The translations under genes were made by a program, and so were the position numbers. Below the pieces are notes generated by a model that was not told the origin of the DNA, ran no database searches, and saw only the letters and a list, made by a program, of their open reading frames with translations. A DNA stretch of 64,000 bases. It comes from Arthrobacter sp. TMP15 (lineage in GTDB: Bacteria; Actinomycetota; Actinomycetes; Actinomycetales; Micrococcaceae). Below are positions 16,577 to 25,560 of this stretch, piece after piece. Where the stretch lies: contig NZ_CP154262.1 of assembly GCF_039529835.1 (NCBI RefSeq), positions 2,232,001 through 2,296,000 of the forward strand, written 5' to 3'. The stretch's first letter is position 1. The number at the start of each line of letters is the position of its first letter.

Positions 16577-17038
16577 CTAAGCACGCCCCCCGGGCGGGCC
16601 AATGAACAACATCGTGGACATGATGCCGCCAACAAAAACCACAAAGATGACCCCCAGCAACACTGGACGGTTAAGCATCCAGCGCAGAAGGACTTGAACC
16701 CAATGTCCGTCATGTGGGTGATCAGTGACGCTGGTGCGCCAGTTCCCCTCAAGCATATTCTTTCGCTCAAGCCACCTATCAAACGGGATGGTCAAGTACG
16801 GGACAAAGGCTGTGGCACCCGCTCCCACAATGAGGCGTTTGGGCCAGCGCTGGTTCAGGCCTACCAACACGGCGGCGGTCACATAGCCAATGAACACCAA
16901 GCCGTGCGCAAAACCACCCACTTTGACAGGCCAGTCACCAACACCCACCGCATATTTCAAAATCATTCCTGCGATCAACAGTGTCCAGGTGACCGCTTCG
17001 GCGATGGCCAATGTGCGGTAGAAAATACGTGGTGTCAT
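16577..17038 (-). CDS. DUF3817 family membrane protein
   Basis: The sequence MTPRIFYRTLAIAEAVTWTL is the typical start of DUF3817 proteins, small integral membrane proteins of Actinobacteria with four to five helices; GGFAHGLVFIGYVTAAVLVG and PVLLGVIFVVFVGGIMSTML are two of them. The function is unknown. The frame could start 13 codons earlier at TTG 17077, but there is no ribosome site there and the family N-terminus matches the ATG at 17038; AAGGA lies 13 nt upstream. The MpaB-like gene ends 60 nt before it on the same strand. Confidence 0.8.
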   Translation of the reverse strand: MTPRIFYRTLAIAEAVTWTLLIAGMILKYAVGVGDWPVKVGGFAHGLVFIGYVTAAVLVGLNQRWPKRLIVGAGATAFVPYLTIPFDRWLERKNMLEGNWRTSVTDHPHDGHWVQVLLRWMLNRPVLLGVIFVVFVGGIMSTMLFIGPPGGRA

Positions 17039-17098
17039 GGGCTGGTTGCGGTCCTTGAGTAGGTGGGGCAGGTGCAAGGCGATAAAGCCATAAACAGC

Positions 17099-18022
17099 TT
17101 AGCGAGGTAATTTGGGAATTTCCCCCATGCCCAATCGGCTCCTGCGCCTCCTGGCCGCAGACTCACTTGGTGATATGGGGCCCAAACTCCAGCCCACTAC
17201 CCCAAGCACTGCCTTGGTAGGCACAGTCATTGGCAGGGCCAGCTGGCCCAGGCGGGGTGGGTTTAATCGCAGCAGTTCACGGTATTCTTCCGGAAGTGAC
17301 GCCACGGCTGCGGCAAAGAGAATCTTGTAGCCGCCCTGCTGCGAACGCGGCAACGGCGGGTTCTTGATGAAGGTAACAATTTCTTTCACCCGATGGTCGT
17401 AACGAAGCTCCGGGGTGAATCCAGCCAATTGTGACTGTAACTCTTGGACGGTAACAGGAGGCTGGAGAACCCGCATGAGGGCTCCTGCCACGGCCCAGTC
17501 GCCCACGTACGCATCAGCGCCGTCCGGTATTGGTTCCCCATACGCTTGGTGTGTACCCAAAAATGCCTGTGTAAAAGCCAAATGCACCCAGCGCAGCAAT
17601 TCCGGGTTGTTGGCAGTATAGGGGCGCTCGTCTCCGTTGTTGGTGGTGTATGTGCCATGGATGTGCTCGTGGATGCGCAAGACCTTTGCCGAAGCCTTCT
17701 GCGCCGTAGCAGTATCACCGTAGCTGACGGTGAAGATCCAGCGGATAGTTCCGGCCAACCTGCCTAACGGGTCTGTGCGGTAATTTGAGTGATCGTGCAC
17801 TCCCGCAAGCGCGCCAGGGTGCAACGCCTGGATCAAAAGTGCTTGGATCCCTGCCACAGTAGTCGTCATGGAGCCGTGCACCGCCCAGACTGCCGATCCG
17901 GGCCCAAAGTAGCCTCCGTCGTCGCCCTTTTCCAGGTCCACCTGCCATTGCGGGATGGTGAGCGAATTATTGGCGAAGGTTCCACGCAGCTCACGTTGCC
18001 ACCGGGATACTATGTTCTCCAT
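17099..18022 (-). CDS. MpaB-family (DUF2236) oxygenase
   Basis: The 307-residue protein matches the DUF2236/MpaB family, alpha-helical heme or metal-dependent oxygenases related to latex-clearing protein: YFGPGSAVWAVHGSMTTTVA, LLIQALHPGALAGVHDHSNY, PLGRLAGTIRWIFTVSYG and LRIHEHIHGTY carry the conserved histidines, and LGTHQAYG follows. The physiological substrate is not known for most members. The ATG at 18022 is preferred over a GTG at 18049; neither has a strong ribosome site. DUF3817 lies downstream, possibly in the same transcript. Confidence 0.82.
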   Translation of the reverse strand: MENIVSRWQRELRGTFANNSLTIPQWQVDLEKGDDGGYFGPGSAVWAVHGSMTTTVAGIQALLIQALHPGALAGVHDHSNYRTDPLGRLAGTIRWIFTVSYGDTATAQKASAKVLRIHEHIHGTYTTNNGDERPYTANNPELLRWVHLAFTQAFLGTHQAYGEPIPDGADAYVGDWAVAGALMRVLQPPVTVQELQSQLAGFTPELRYDHRVKEIVTFIKNPPLPRSQQGGYKILFAAAVASLPEEYRELLRLNPPRLGQLALPMTVPTKAVLGVVGWSLGPISPSESAARRRRSRLGMGEIPKLPR

Positions 18023-18320
18023 GATTCTATTCTGAGCCCTTGCAAGCACAAATGCACAGCTGCCTCAACTTGGAACTTCCCCCATCACGCTCAGAGTCCG
18101 CGCTAAGAGCTATCAAAAGTTGAGCTTGGCCGTATCTTGTTCGGCGGTTTCCGTACGTGCTCGCCAACGCCATTTCAACGCCATTGAGGCCAACATGGCA
18201 GCCTCCGGTTCCCCAGTGACGGCGCGCCCAACACCGAATCAAAGGTGTTGTCCACGTGTTTTTTCCTTACGGTTGGTGCGTGTTTAGGCAAACGCTTACG
18301 CGGCTTCCCGGGTGAGTGGT

Positions 18321-19949
18321 TTACGGTGCCGTGGTTGGAAACGATGCGAGCTGGCGTGGGCGCAGAAACTGTCCGCGTGTTTTTTTATCAAAGAACATCA
18401 CGTACAGGATGCAGATAAGACCCAATGCGATGGCTATGGTTCTGATCAACACCACGGGAATCCAGGGAAAAACACTTAGTTGGTCAGTGAGGGCAATCAA
18501 GGTAAAGAATGCGCTCAGGTACAGCGTTAAACGGGTCTGCCAGCCTTCGGGAATGCCGGTGACAGCGAAGAAGGCCAACAGCCACAGCATGTACCAGGGT
18601 TGGATCATTGGCGCCAGCAGGACCACGGCTGCGAACGCCCAGGCCATGCGCCGGAGCACCGCCTGGCTGTAGCGCTGGGATTGATCAAGAAATATGGCAC
18701 CATTTTTCGTCGGTGACTGCGGCGACTGCGGTGACTGCGGTGACTGCGGTGGCAGTGTGAGCTTCAAAAACGCCAGCGCCATCACAATCAGGATGGAGGT
18801 GAGCTGACCAATGGTTTGAATAACATCAGTCACTGCAGCACCCGCACCGCCAAGAACCATGACCACAAAACCAACTGCGTTGGAGAACAAGCCCACAGGT
18901 GCATACCAAATCCACACGGTGCCCGGAGTTTGCAAGGCGGCAAGCCAGCCGAAACCAAACCCATTGATTGCACCCATAGCCGCCATAATGGCTGTTGAAA
19001 TGCCCAGCGTTGCAGCCCAAATACCAAACTTGCGCACCCAACCGGCCTGATAGCCTGCCCACAGCAGCCCCACGAATGGGAGGGCAATCAAGGTGATGGG
19101 TTTGATGGCAATAGAAGCCGTGACAAACAAGATGCCCACTATGGGCCGTTTGGCCGAGGCGTAGTAAATGCCGGCAACCACAAGCCCCAGCATCAGTGAA
19201 TCGTTGTGCACACTAGCCACAAAATTGATCAAAACCACCGGGTTCAACACAGTCAGCCACAGTGCGCGGTGGGGGTTGAAACCATGGCGTGCAGCCAGTT
19301 TGGGCACATAGACTGCCAGTAAGATAACGCCCGCCAAACTGGCCAGACGGAATGGAATCAACGCTATCTCAGGGCTACTGGCCGGCAATATCACCGCCAG
19401 GTGCTCAAGCCAGAGCCAGAGCGGCCCATAGGGGGTGGGTGCCTCCGTCCACAGCGTGTCGGGACCAAGTGAAAAATAGTTGTTCAGCGCTGAAATACCG
19501 TTTGTATAAGGGTCAAGGCCCTGCTGCATGAGCCGGCCCTGACCAATATAGGCGTATGAGTCACGGCTGAATAAAGGCAGGGCAAGCATCATTGGTGCCA
19601 CCCACAAGCTCAACGCCTTTTTCAGGACAGGGCCGCAGTCATCGTCCCAGCCGGCCAAGTGCTGGCGCAGCCTCACCCACGCCCGCAGCATCAATGCCGC
19701 CCCCACGCACAACATCACGGTGGTGGTGATAACGGCCACAGGTGTTGTTCGGGCCAGGATGAACAACGGGTTGCGAATCAGTACCGAACTGCTGGCCAAC
19801 CAGCCAACTCCAAAGGATCCCAAGAGCAACAGCAGTGAACCGGCAAATCCCTGCCACATGGCTGATGCAGCCGTGCCAGTACGGAAAGGCAGTTTACTGA
19901 ACAACTTGTGCTTCACCTCCGGCAGGGCCGCGCGCGTACTGGTCAACAA
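18321..19949 (-). CDS. MptB-like alpha-1,6-mannosyltransferase (GT-C)
   Basis: A 542-residue multi-spanning GT-C glycosyltransferase of the MptB family, which uses polyprenyl-phosphomannose to build alpha-1,6-mannan chains outside the membrane. Motifs are SRDSYAYIGQGRLMQQGLDP, TPYGPLWLWLEHLA, NFVASVHNDSLMLGL and the C-terminal MIQPWYMLWLLAFFAVTGIP. A cytoplasmic loop contains a four-fold PQS repeat (encoded at 18712-18747). TTG starts at 19949 or 19946 follow AGGAG. It is divergent from two GT87-like genes, and a second MptB-like gene faces them from the other side. Confidence 0.88.
   Translation of the reverse strand: MLTSTRAALPEVKHKLFSKLPFRTGTAASAMWQGFAGSLLLLLGSFGVGWLASSSVLIRNPLFILARTTPVAVITTTVMLCVGAALMLRAWVRLRQHLAGWDDDCGPVLKKALSLWVAPMMLALPLFSRDSYAYIGQGRLMQQGLDPYTNGISALNNYFSLGPDTLWTEAPTPYGPLWLWLEHLAVILPASSPEIALIPFRLASLAGVILLAVYVPKLAARHGFNPHRALWLTVLNPVVLINFVASVHNDSLMLGLVVAGIYYASAKRPIVGILFVTASIAIKPITLIALPFVGLLWAGYQAGWVRKFGIWAATLGISTAIMAAMGAINGFGFGWLAALQTPGTVWIWYAPVGLFSNAVGFVVMVLGGAGAAVTDVIQTIGQLTSILIVMALAFLKLTLPPQSPQSPQSPQSPTKNGAIFLDQSQRYSQAVLRRMAWAFAAVVLLAPMIQPWYMLWLLAFFAVTGIPEGWQTRLTLYLSAFFTLIALTDQLSVFPWIPVVLIRTIAIALGLICILYVMFFDKKTRGQFLRPRQLASFPTTAP
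18712..18747. repeat. 9-bp tandem repeat, 4 copies, in MptB-like gene
   Basis: Four copies of GGTGACTGC (one with GGC instead of GGT) encode Pro-Gln-Ser repeats in a predicted loop. In-frame copy-number change would lengthen or shorten the loop without breaking the gene. Confidence 0.9.
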
Positions 19950-20044
19950 CTAACTCCTGAACTTTTGCCGCCCTGAACGCAGGGCAGATTGGCGTGTACA
20001 TGGCCGGGCAGATCCGGGGCGCAGCAAACTGCTGCGCTAATATG

Positions 20045-20077
20045 TAGAATGCCAAGGACTCCGTCCTTGGCATTCTA
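20045..20077. repeat. perfect 15-bp inverted repeat in a divergent promoter region
   Basis: TAGAATGCCAAGGAC and its complement flank a 3-nt centre TCC. It lies between the divergent MptB-like and GT87-like genes, so it is not a read-through terminator for either; an operator or a 5'-leader hairpin is more likely. Confidence 0.8.
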
Positions 20078-20224
20078 CCCACTTCAGCCAGAGCGTTCCT
20101 TGGATCACCTAGAACCCACTGTGTCGTATCGAGGCTTGGCCTGGCCCAAGCTGGAACAATACTTGAGAAGGACAGCATCATCTCCACGGATACTTTTTTT
20201 GCCGCCCTCGCCCGATTCCGGGAC

Positions 20225-21577
20225 GTGCTGCTTCCCGCCCGCATCCAAAACTGGGTAAAAACACCTCGCGGCATGTGGAGTGTCTTTGCTGGCGTTCACA
20301 TACTTTTCTTGCTGTTGGCGGGCCTGCTCTCGCTTCGAGGCGAGGCGTTCAGTGACACTTTCATTTACCGCATCTGGGCATCGGTGGACTTCAACGAAAA
20401 CCTTGTAACCGGCCCCAGCCCGTGGGTTTACCCAATCCTTGCCCTCCTGCCCATGGTGGTTGCGTACCTTTTTGGCGGTGGCCCGTTCCTGTTCATCTGG
20501 GTCCTGCTGATCACCGCCCTGAACACCTTGGCCGTTGGCAAACTCACCCGCTGGGGTAAAAACTCTCAGGCTATTCCGGCAGCCCTATGGTGGATTGGTT
20601 TCACTGCTTTGTTAGCGTGGCTTGGCTTTGCCCGCGTTGACGGGTTAACAGCCCCCGTGGTCCTGATCGCCCTGTCAATCGGTGTGGCAAGCCCGTTCCT
20701 GACCTCGCTGATCCTGAGTATCGCGACGTGGACAAAAGTCTGGCCGGCCGCCGTCGTACTTGCCCTTTTCACTGTAGTGAAGCAACGCGTCCAGGTGGTC
20801 CTGGCCGGGGTACTCGTCACAGCAGTTGTTGTTGCCTTAGCGCTGGGCATGAACGCTCTGCCCAAGCTGCTGAACTTTCTGCTCGAACAAGGCGATCGTG
20901 GCATGCAGCTCGAGGCAACGTTCACCATGCCCTGGCTCTGGATGAGTGTGCTTGGGCTTGGTGGTGCGCGCATGTACATGAATCAGGACATTAACTCGAT
21001 GCAGGTCGATGGCCCGGGATCTGGGCTCATGAGCTTTTTGATGCAGCCGCTGCTTATCGCCGCCGCACTACTGGTTGCGGCCCTGATTTTCTGGGCTCTG
21101 CATACAGGTAAGCGCAATGGTGGGGCCGATCGCACGGCGCTCCTGCTCTTTGGCTCCCTGGCACTTGTCACAGCCTTTGTGGTGTTCAACAAGGTGGGCT
21201 CGCCGCAGTTCATGGTGTGGCTGGCACCTGCGGTCGCTGTTGGTCTGTCCTATCAGTGGAAGGCCTGGCGCGTCCCCGCCACCATGCTCATCGGCGTCGC
21301 GGTGCTGACATTCCTTGTCTACCCACTCTTTTACGACGCACTCTCCCACAACAACCCCGCCATGGCCGCCGTTCTGACCTTACGTAACCTCCTGCTGGTG
21401 GTCTTGTTTGTGTGGAGTGTGCGCCAACTCTTCCTCATGGGCAAGAACCCTTCACTGATTCCTCGGCACGACGCCGTTGCCTCCTTAGCGGCCAGCTCGG
21501 CCCCCGCCGGGGCTACTTCTGCTGCGGCCGCTAGTCCCGCCGGGGCTACCGAGTCCCCGCTGACCAAGGAGCCCTGA
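20225..21577 (+). CDS. GT87-like membrane mannosyltransferase, first copy
   Basis: A 450-residue multi-spanning protein of the GT87/DUF2029 type, which transfers mannose from polyprenyl-phosphomannose. It has the luminal acidic segment SDTFIYRIWASVDF near residue 40 and SPWVYPILALLPM, plus FARVDGLTAPVVLIAL and VFNKVGSPQFMVWLAP shared with the next gene. The C-terminus is an Ala/Ser-rich tail. GTG 20225 has a poor ribosome site; the frame stays open and protein-like upstream to an ATC at 20180 that is 7 nt after AAGGA. The stop TGA is one nt before the possible ATT start of the next gene, so the two are coupled. Confidence 0.85.
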   Translation: MLLPARIQNWVKTPRGMWSVFAGVHILFLLLAGLLSLRGEAFSDTFIYRIWASVDFNENLVTGPSPWVYPILALLPMVVAYLFGGGPFLFIWVLLITALNTLAVGKLTRWGKNSQAIPAALWWIGFTALLAWLGFARVDGLTAPVVLIALSIGVASPFLTSLILSIATWTKVWPAAVVLALFTVVKQRVQVVLAGVLVTAVVVALALGMNALPKLLNFLLEQGDRGMQLEATFTMPWLWMSVLGLGGARMYMNQDINSMQVDGPGSGLMSFLMQPLLIAAALLVAALIFWALHTGKRNGGADRTALLLFGSLALVTAFVVFNKVGSPQFMVWLAPAVAVGLSYQWKAWRVPATMLIGVAVLTFLVYPLFYDALSHNNPAMAAVLTLRNLLLVVLFVWSVRQLFLMGKNPSLIPRHDAVASLAASSAPAGATSAAAASPAGATESPLTKEP

Positions 21578-21605
21578 CATTTCAGCTCCTTTCTCCGACC
21601 GGGTC

Positions 21606-22868
21606 TTGGAACGGGCCATCACTATCCGCACAAGATTCATCTCCCCGCAGGTACTGGCATGGTTCCGCACACTCGCTAGCGTGTGGTGGGGATTCGCCGC
21701 CGTTCATCTTTTCTTCCTGCTCTGGATGATGAGCTTCATTGTCCACGGCGATACTTTCAGTGACACCCAGCAGTACCGCCAGTGGGCGCTTCTTGGCTAT
21801 AACCCAGAGGTTTTAGGTGATGTGATCAGTCCGTGGGTGTACCCGCTACTGGCACAGCTGCCGATCTTTGCCGCCAACGTGTTTGGCCCCTCGCTGTACC
21901 TCCTTGGCTGGACGCTGATCATCACATTTCTCAACGCCGTGGGCCTGTATTTCTTGACCCGTGGCTCGCGGTCCCGGAGCGGGATAGCACCGGCCTGGTT
22001 TTGGCTGTTCTTCACCATGTTCATGGGCTTTCTCAGCTTTGCCCGTGTAGAAGGCATCACCACCTCATTTGTTCTGGTTGCCCTCCTGTACGCAGTTCAG
22101 CGCCCTGTTATCGCAGGACTGCTCCTCTCCGTAGCCACGTGGATCAAGGTGTGGCCGGCTGCCGTTATTGCTCCCTTGCTCATTGCCAGCACCAAACGGG
22201 TTCAGGTGTTGGTGACAGGCATTTTTGTCAGTGTGGCGGTGGCGGCCTTTGCCGTACTGACCGGGGCTGGTTCTCACCTGTTGGATTTTGCCATCAATCA
22301 GGGCGATAGAGGCATGCAGTTGGAAGCCACTTTCTCCACCCCATGGGTGTGGATGAGTGTGTTTAATGTGGGCGGATCCAAAATCGCGGACAATTTGGCC
22401 ATTAACTCCACCGAGGTTTACGGCCCGGGAGCGGAAGTTGCAGCCTGGTTGATGCAGCCGCTGTTGATCATGGCCGCCCTAACCGGTGCGGTGTTGATGA
22501 TCTGGGCTCTACGGCGAGGTGCCCAGCGCCAGGAACTACTTCTTGAAGGATCACTGTTGATGGTCACGGCATTCATAGTGTTCAACAAAGTTGGTTCACC
22601 GCAGTTCATCATCTGGCTGCTGCCTGTTGTGGTAGCCGGACTAGTTCACGATTGGGACAGGTGGAAGGTTCCTGCCACTCTTTTGATGGGTATAGCGTTC
22701 ACCACATTCATTATTTATCCGTTGTTCTACACACCCTTGATCCATGCAAACCCCATCATGGCTGCGGTGCTAACAAGCCGGAACGTACTGCTTGTGACAC
22801 TTTTACTCTGGGCTGCCAAACGCACGGTTGAGCTGGGCCGCAACGCGATCCCCCACCCACCGAGCTAA
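21606..22868 (+). CDS. GT87-like membrane mannosyltransferase, second copy
   Basis: A 420-residue paralog of the preceding gene with the same signature segments: SDTQQYRQWALLGYNPE, SPWVYPLLAQLP, FARVEGITTSFVLVALLY, QGDRGMQLEATFSTPWVWMS, and VFNKVGSPQFIIWLLPVV. It is predicted to act with its neighbours in building mannosylated lipids or lipomannan at the outer face. TTG 21606 is the first standard start, but AAGGAG at 21566-21571 is 7 nt before an in-frame ATT at 21579, giving the same N-terminal length as the first copy. It converges with the second MptB-like gene. Confidence 0.85.
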   Translation: MERAITIRTRFISPQVLAWFRTLASVWWGFAAVHLFFLLWMMSFIVHGDTFSDTQQYRQWALLGYNPEVLGDVISPWVYPLLAQLPIFAANVFGPSLYLLGWTLIITFLNAVGLYFLTRGSRSRSGIAPAWFWLFFTMFMGFLSFARVEGITTSFVLVALLYAVQRPVIAGLLLSVATWIKVWPAAVIAPLLIASTKRVQVLVTGIFVSVAVAAFAVLTGAGSHLLDFAINQGDRGMQLEATFSTPWVWMSVFNVGGSKIADNLAINSTEVYGPGAEVAAWLMQPLLIMAALTGAVLMIWALRRGAQRQELLLEGSLLMVTAFIVFNKVGSPQFIIWLLPVVVAGLVHDWDRWKVPATLLMGIAFTTFIIYPLFYTPLIHANPIMAAVLTSRNVLLVTLLLWAAKRTVELGRNAIPHPPS

Positions 22869-22932
22869 CAAATCCGGAGCGGGTCCTGCCCTGATGCTAG
22901 GCACGGACCGAGTTTGACCGGCTGATTCACCA

Positions 22933-24432
22933 TCACACCAGCGGCTTCGAGTCAGCCTCGCGTGCGAACAGCAGCCTACGAGTGTGGACATCCACAACCA
23001 GTAGGTAAATGACCACCACCCACGCAACGGTGATGGAAAGCACCTCTGAATCGATCGGAAGTTGCACAAAATTCCATACAAAAAGCTGGTCTTGGGCACC
23101 AAACACCACGAAGAACGCAATCACCACATAACAAACCTTCGTTTGCCAGTTATTACGGATCCCTGTCACGGCTAGAAACGGCAGGAACCACAAAATGTAC
23201 CAAGGTTGGATGATCGGGGCCAAAAGTACCACGGCGGCAAACGCCAGCCCCATCCGGCGTACAGCCTTTCGCGGGTCTCCAAAGAGCACTAACCAAGCCG
23301 CGATCCCAATGCTGGCAATTTTCAACACGGTTCGGAAGCCATCTCCTATGACCGCTCCGTTAAGACCCACCGTATTGGCGGCCAGTTCTACCACCTGCCC
23401 ACCGAAGCCCGAGGGCGAATAACCCGTGTAACCGGGCACGGTATCAGTGAGTGCCCAGGTCCAACCCAACCCCAAATTCTGTGGAATACCCATGAGCCAC
23501 AAGAGAAGCAGACTCAACGAGGCAGTCCCGGCCCAGTAGAGGAAGCGCCTTCCCCAACCGGCAGCCTGCCCCGCCCACAACAAACCAATGAATGGCAACA
23601 GAACAATCGTGATTGGTTTTACGGCTATGGAAGCCGTCACAAGCACAACTCCCAGCAGTCCCCGCTTGGTAGCGGCGAAGTAGGTCCCTGCCACGGCCAG
23701 GCCAAGCATCAGGGAATCGTTGTGTGCACTGGCGATAAACGAGAGCAGAAATAACGGATTCGCCACAGAAATCCACAGTGCCCTGGCACCGTCGATGCCA
23801 TGAAGGCGTGCAAGTTTAGGCACATAGAGAACACACAATGCCACCCCCACGCAGGCGATCACGCGGAAGAGCAGGACGGAAAAGTCAGGTTGCCCCCCGG
23901 TCAGGGCAACAACGCCTCGGCTCAGCCACAGGATAACTGGTCCGTATGGTGTCCGGTTCTCAGCCCATGAGGGATCCGTGCCAAGCATGAACCAGTTACT
24001 CAAGGATGAAATCCCGGAAGTATAGGGGTCCAGTCCCTCTGCCATGAGCCGGCCTTGGCCTGTATAGGCGTAGACGTCGCGGGAGAAGATAGGGACGGCT
24101 AGAACAAGTGGCGCTCCCCAAGCGATGATGGCAATCACCACGGTACGCAGCGAACCCGGCCCCCACTTGCAAAGTCGCTGCCCGAGCCGCAGCCAAGACC
24201 GCAGCAGGACCATGGCGCCAAGAGTCAGTAAAATTGTTGAGGTAATGACCCCGGCACCCTCGGTACGCATTGCTATCACCAGTGGATTACGAATCATTGG
24301 GGAGCCGTTTGCGATCCAGCCCACCCCTACAGAGCCGACCGTGATCATGAGAGAACCAATGAATCCTTGCACTACGGCAATCCACGATCGATGCAAGGCA
24401 ACATCGTTCTCCACGGCAGGCGAGGCTGTCAT
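22933..24432 (-). CDS. MptB-like alpha-1,6-mannosyltransferase, second copy
   Basis: A 499-residue GT-C protein similar to the one at 18.3-19.9 kb: SRDVYAYTGQGRLMAEGLDP, RTPYGPVILWLSRGV, LSFIASAHNDSLMLGLAVAG, SIAVKPITIVLLPFIGLLWA and IIQPWYILWFLPFLAVTGIR. The ATG at 24432 is chosen because GGAG precedes it by 7 nt; the frame extends 13 codons further. Two MptB-type and two GT87-type enzymes together suggest a locus for lipomannan-like polymer or glycolipid synthesis, known from Micrococcus relatives. No cytosolic mannosyltransferase lies beside them. Confidence 0.87.
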   Translation of the reverse strand: MTASPAVENDVALHRSWIAVVQGFIGSLMITVGSVGVGWIANGSPMIRNPLVIAMRTEGAGVITSTILLTLGAMVLLRSWLRLGQRLCKWGPGSLRTVVIAIIAWGAPLVLAVPIFSRDVYAYTGQGRLMAEGLDPYTSGISSLSNWFMLGTDPSWAENRTPYGPVILWLSRGVVALTGGQPDFSVLLFRVIACVGVALCVLYVPKLARLHGIDGARALWISVANPLFLLSFIASAHNDSLMLGLAVAGTYFAATKRGLLGVVLVTASIAVKPITIVLLPFIGLLWAGQAAGWGRRFLYWAGTASLSLLLLWLMGIPQNLGLGWTWALTDTVPGYTGYSPSGFGGQVVELAANTVGLNGAVIGDGFRTVLKIASIGIAAWLVLFGDPRKAVRRMGLAFAAVVLLAPIIQPWYILWFLPFLAVTGIRNNWQTKVCYVVIAFFVVFGAQDQLFVWNFVQLPIDSEVLSITVAWVVVIYLLVVDVHTRRLLFAREADSKPLV

Positions 24433-24551
24433 CTCAAGTCTCCAGCCGTCGTCGTAAGTTTTCTGCAACAAAATATTGGGCGGTATCGGAACCGCTGGAG
24501 TCGATTTTACCGCACGCGGCCACGGCAGCGCAGTTCCGGTACATTGGGGAG

Positions 24552-25148
24552 GTGGCTATTACTAATGAACGCATTGTGTGGATTGACTGTGAGATGACGG
24601 GTTTGGATGCCGTCAATGACGCCTTGATTGAGGTGGCAGCGCTCGTGACGGACTCCGAACTGAATATTTTGGGCGAGGGTGTTGACGTCGTCATCAAGCC
24701 CAGCGAGGAGGCTTTGGCGCAGATGGGTGACTTTGTCCGCAACATGCACACCACCTCGAAGCTGCTGGAGGAACTGGCCGGCGGCACCACTATGGAGGAC
24801 GCCCAAGCACAGGTGCTCGCATACATTCGCAAGCACGTCCCCGTGGCCAACAAGGCTCCCCTCGCCGGAAATTCCATTGGCACTGACAAAGTGTTCCTTG
24901 CCCGTGACATGCCCGAACTCGTGGAGCATCTGCACTACCGCGTCATTGACGTCTCCACCATTAAAGAGCTCTCCCGCCGTTGGTACCCTCGCGCCTACTT
25001 CCAATCACCGGCAAAAACTGGTGGGCACCGCGCGCTGGGCGACATCATGGACAGTATCAAGGAACTCAAGTACTACAGGGAAGCCGTATTTGTCCCTGCT
25101 CCAGGTCCGGATTCCGCCACAGCCAAGAACATTTCAGCGGCTCTCTAA
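24552..25148 (+). CDS. orn: oligoribonuclease
   Basis: A DEDDh 3'-5' exonuclease that finishes RNA decay by degrading di- to penta-nucleotides. The exonuclease motifs are WIDCEMTGLD (ExoI), AGNSIGTDKVFLARDMP (ExoII) and GGHRALGDIMDSIKELK (ExoIII) with the catalytic histidine. Length (198 residues) is normal. The GTG at 24552 is directly behind GGGGAG, which is too close for a normal ribosome site; ATT at 24558 would be better spaced, so the exact start is uncertain. Orn is usually essential and is widely conserved upstream of tRNA-His in Actinobacteria, as here. Confidence 0.95.
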   Translation: MAITNERIVWIDCEMTGLDAVNDALIEVAALVTDSELNILGEGVDVVIKPSEEALAQMGDFVRNMHTTSKLLEELAGGTTMEDAQAQVLAYIRKHVPVANKAPLAGNSIGTDKVFLARDMPELVEHLHYRVIDVSTIKELSRRWYPRAYFQSPAKTGGHRALGDIMDSIKELKYYREAVFVPAPGPDSATAKNISAAL

Positions 25149-25333
25149 CCCTCCTTGTGAACTTGTAAAATTCTCACAACACAATTTCCGCCGCCAAAAT
25201 GCGATTTAACTCACAGAAAAGTCAAAAAGAGCCGCTTTGGTCTTGGCAACCTTTTTGATCGGGTAGACTAGTCGTCGTTGCCATAAGCGCGGAAGACATC
25301 GAATAGATGTATTTCTGCACTTCGGCGGACATG

Positions 25334-25406
25334 GTGGGATTAGCTCAGTTGGCAGAGCGCCTGGTTGTGGTCCAGGAGGTCGCGGGTTCAACCCCCGTAT
25401 CTCACC
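25334..25406 (+). tRNA. tRNA-His (GTG)
   Basis: A full cloverleaf: acceptor GTGGGAT pairs with ATCTCAC, D-arm TAGCTCAGTTGGCAGAGC, anticodon stem-loop CTGGTTGTGGTCCAG with anticodon GTG, and T-arm GCGGGTTCAACCCCCGT. A G precedes the 5' end and C is the discriminator, as tRNA-His requires. CCA is not encoded. Confidence 0.95.
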
Positions 25407-25431
25407 CCGAGTGTGATTCACAGGAATCACG

Positions 25432-25463
25432 AAACACCCCGGTCAATTGATCGGGGTGTTTTT
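25432..25463 (+). terminator. intrinsic terminator after tRNA-His
   Basis: AAACACCCCG pairs with CGGGGTGTTT around a 10-nt loop and is followed by further Ts, 25 nt after the tRNA. Confidence 0.85.
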
Positions 25464-25560
25464 CATTCTCTCCCTTGTGTTGTCCCGGTGTCCGCACCTC
25501 CCGAATTTTGAACCACATAGTAAAATCTGACCTGATTCCCAGCCTGAAAAGGAAGCTGTC

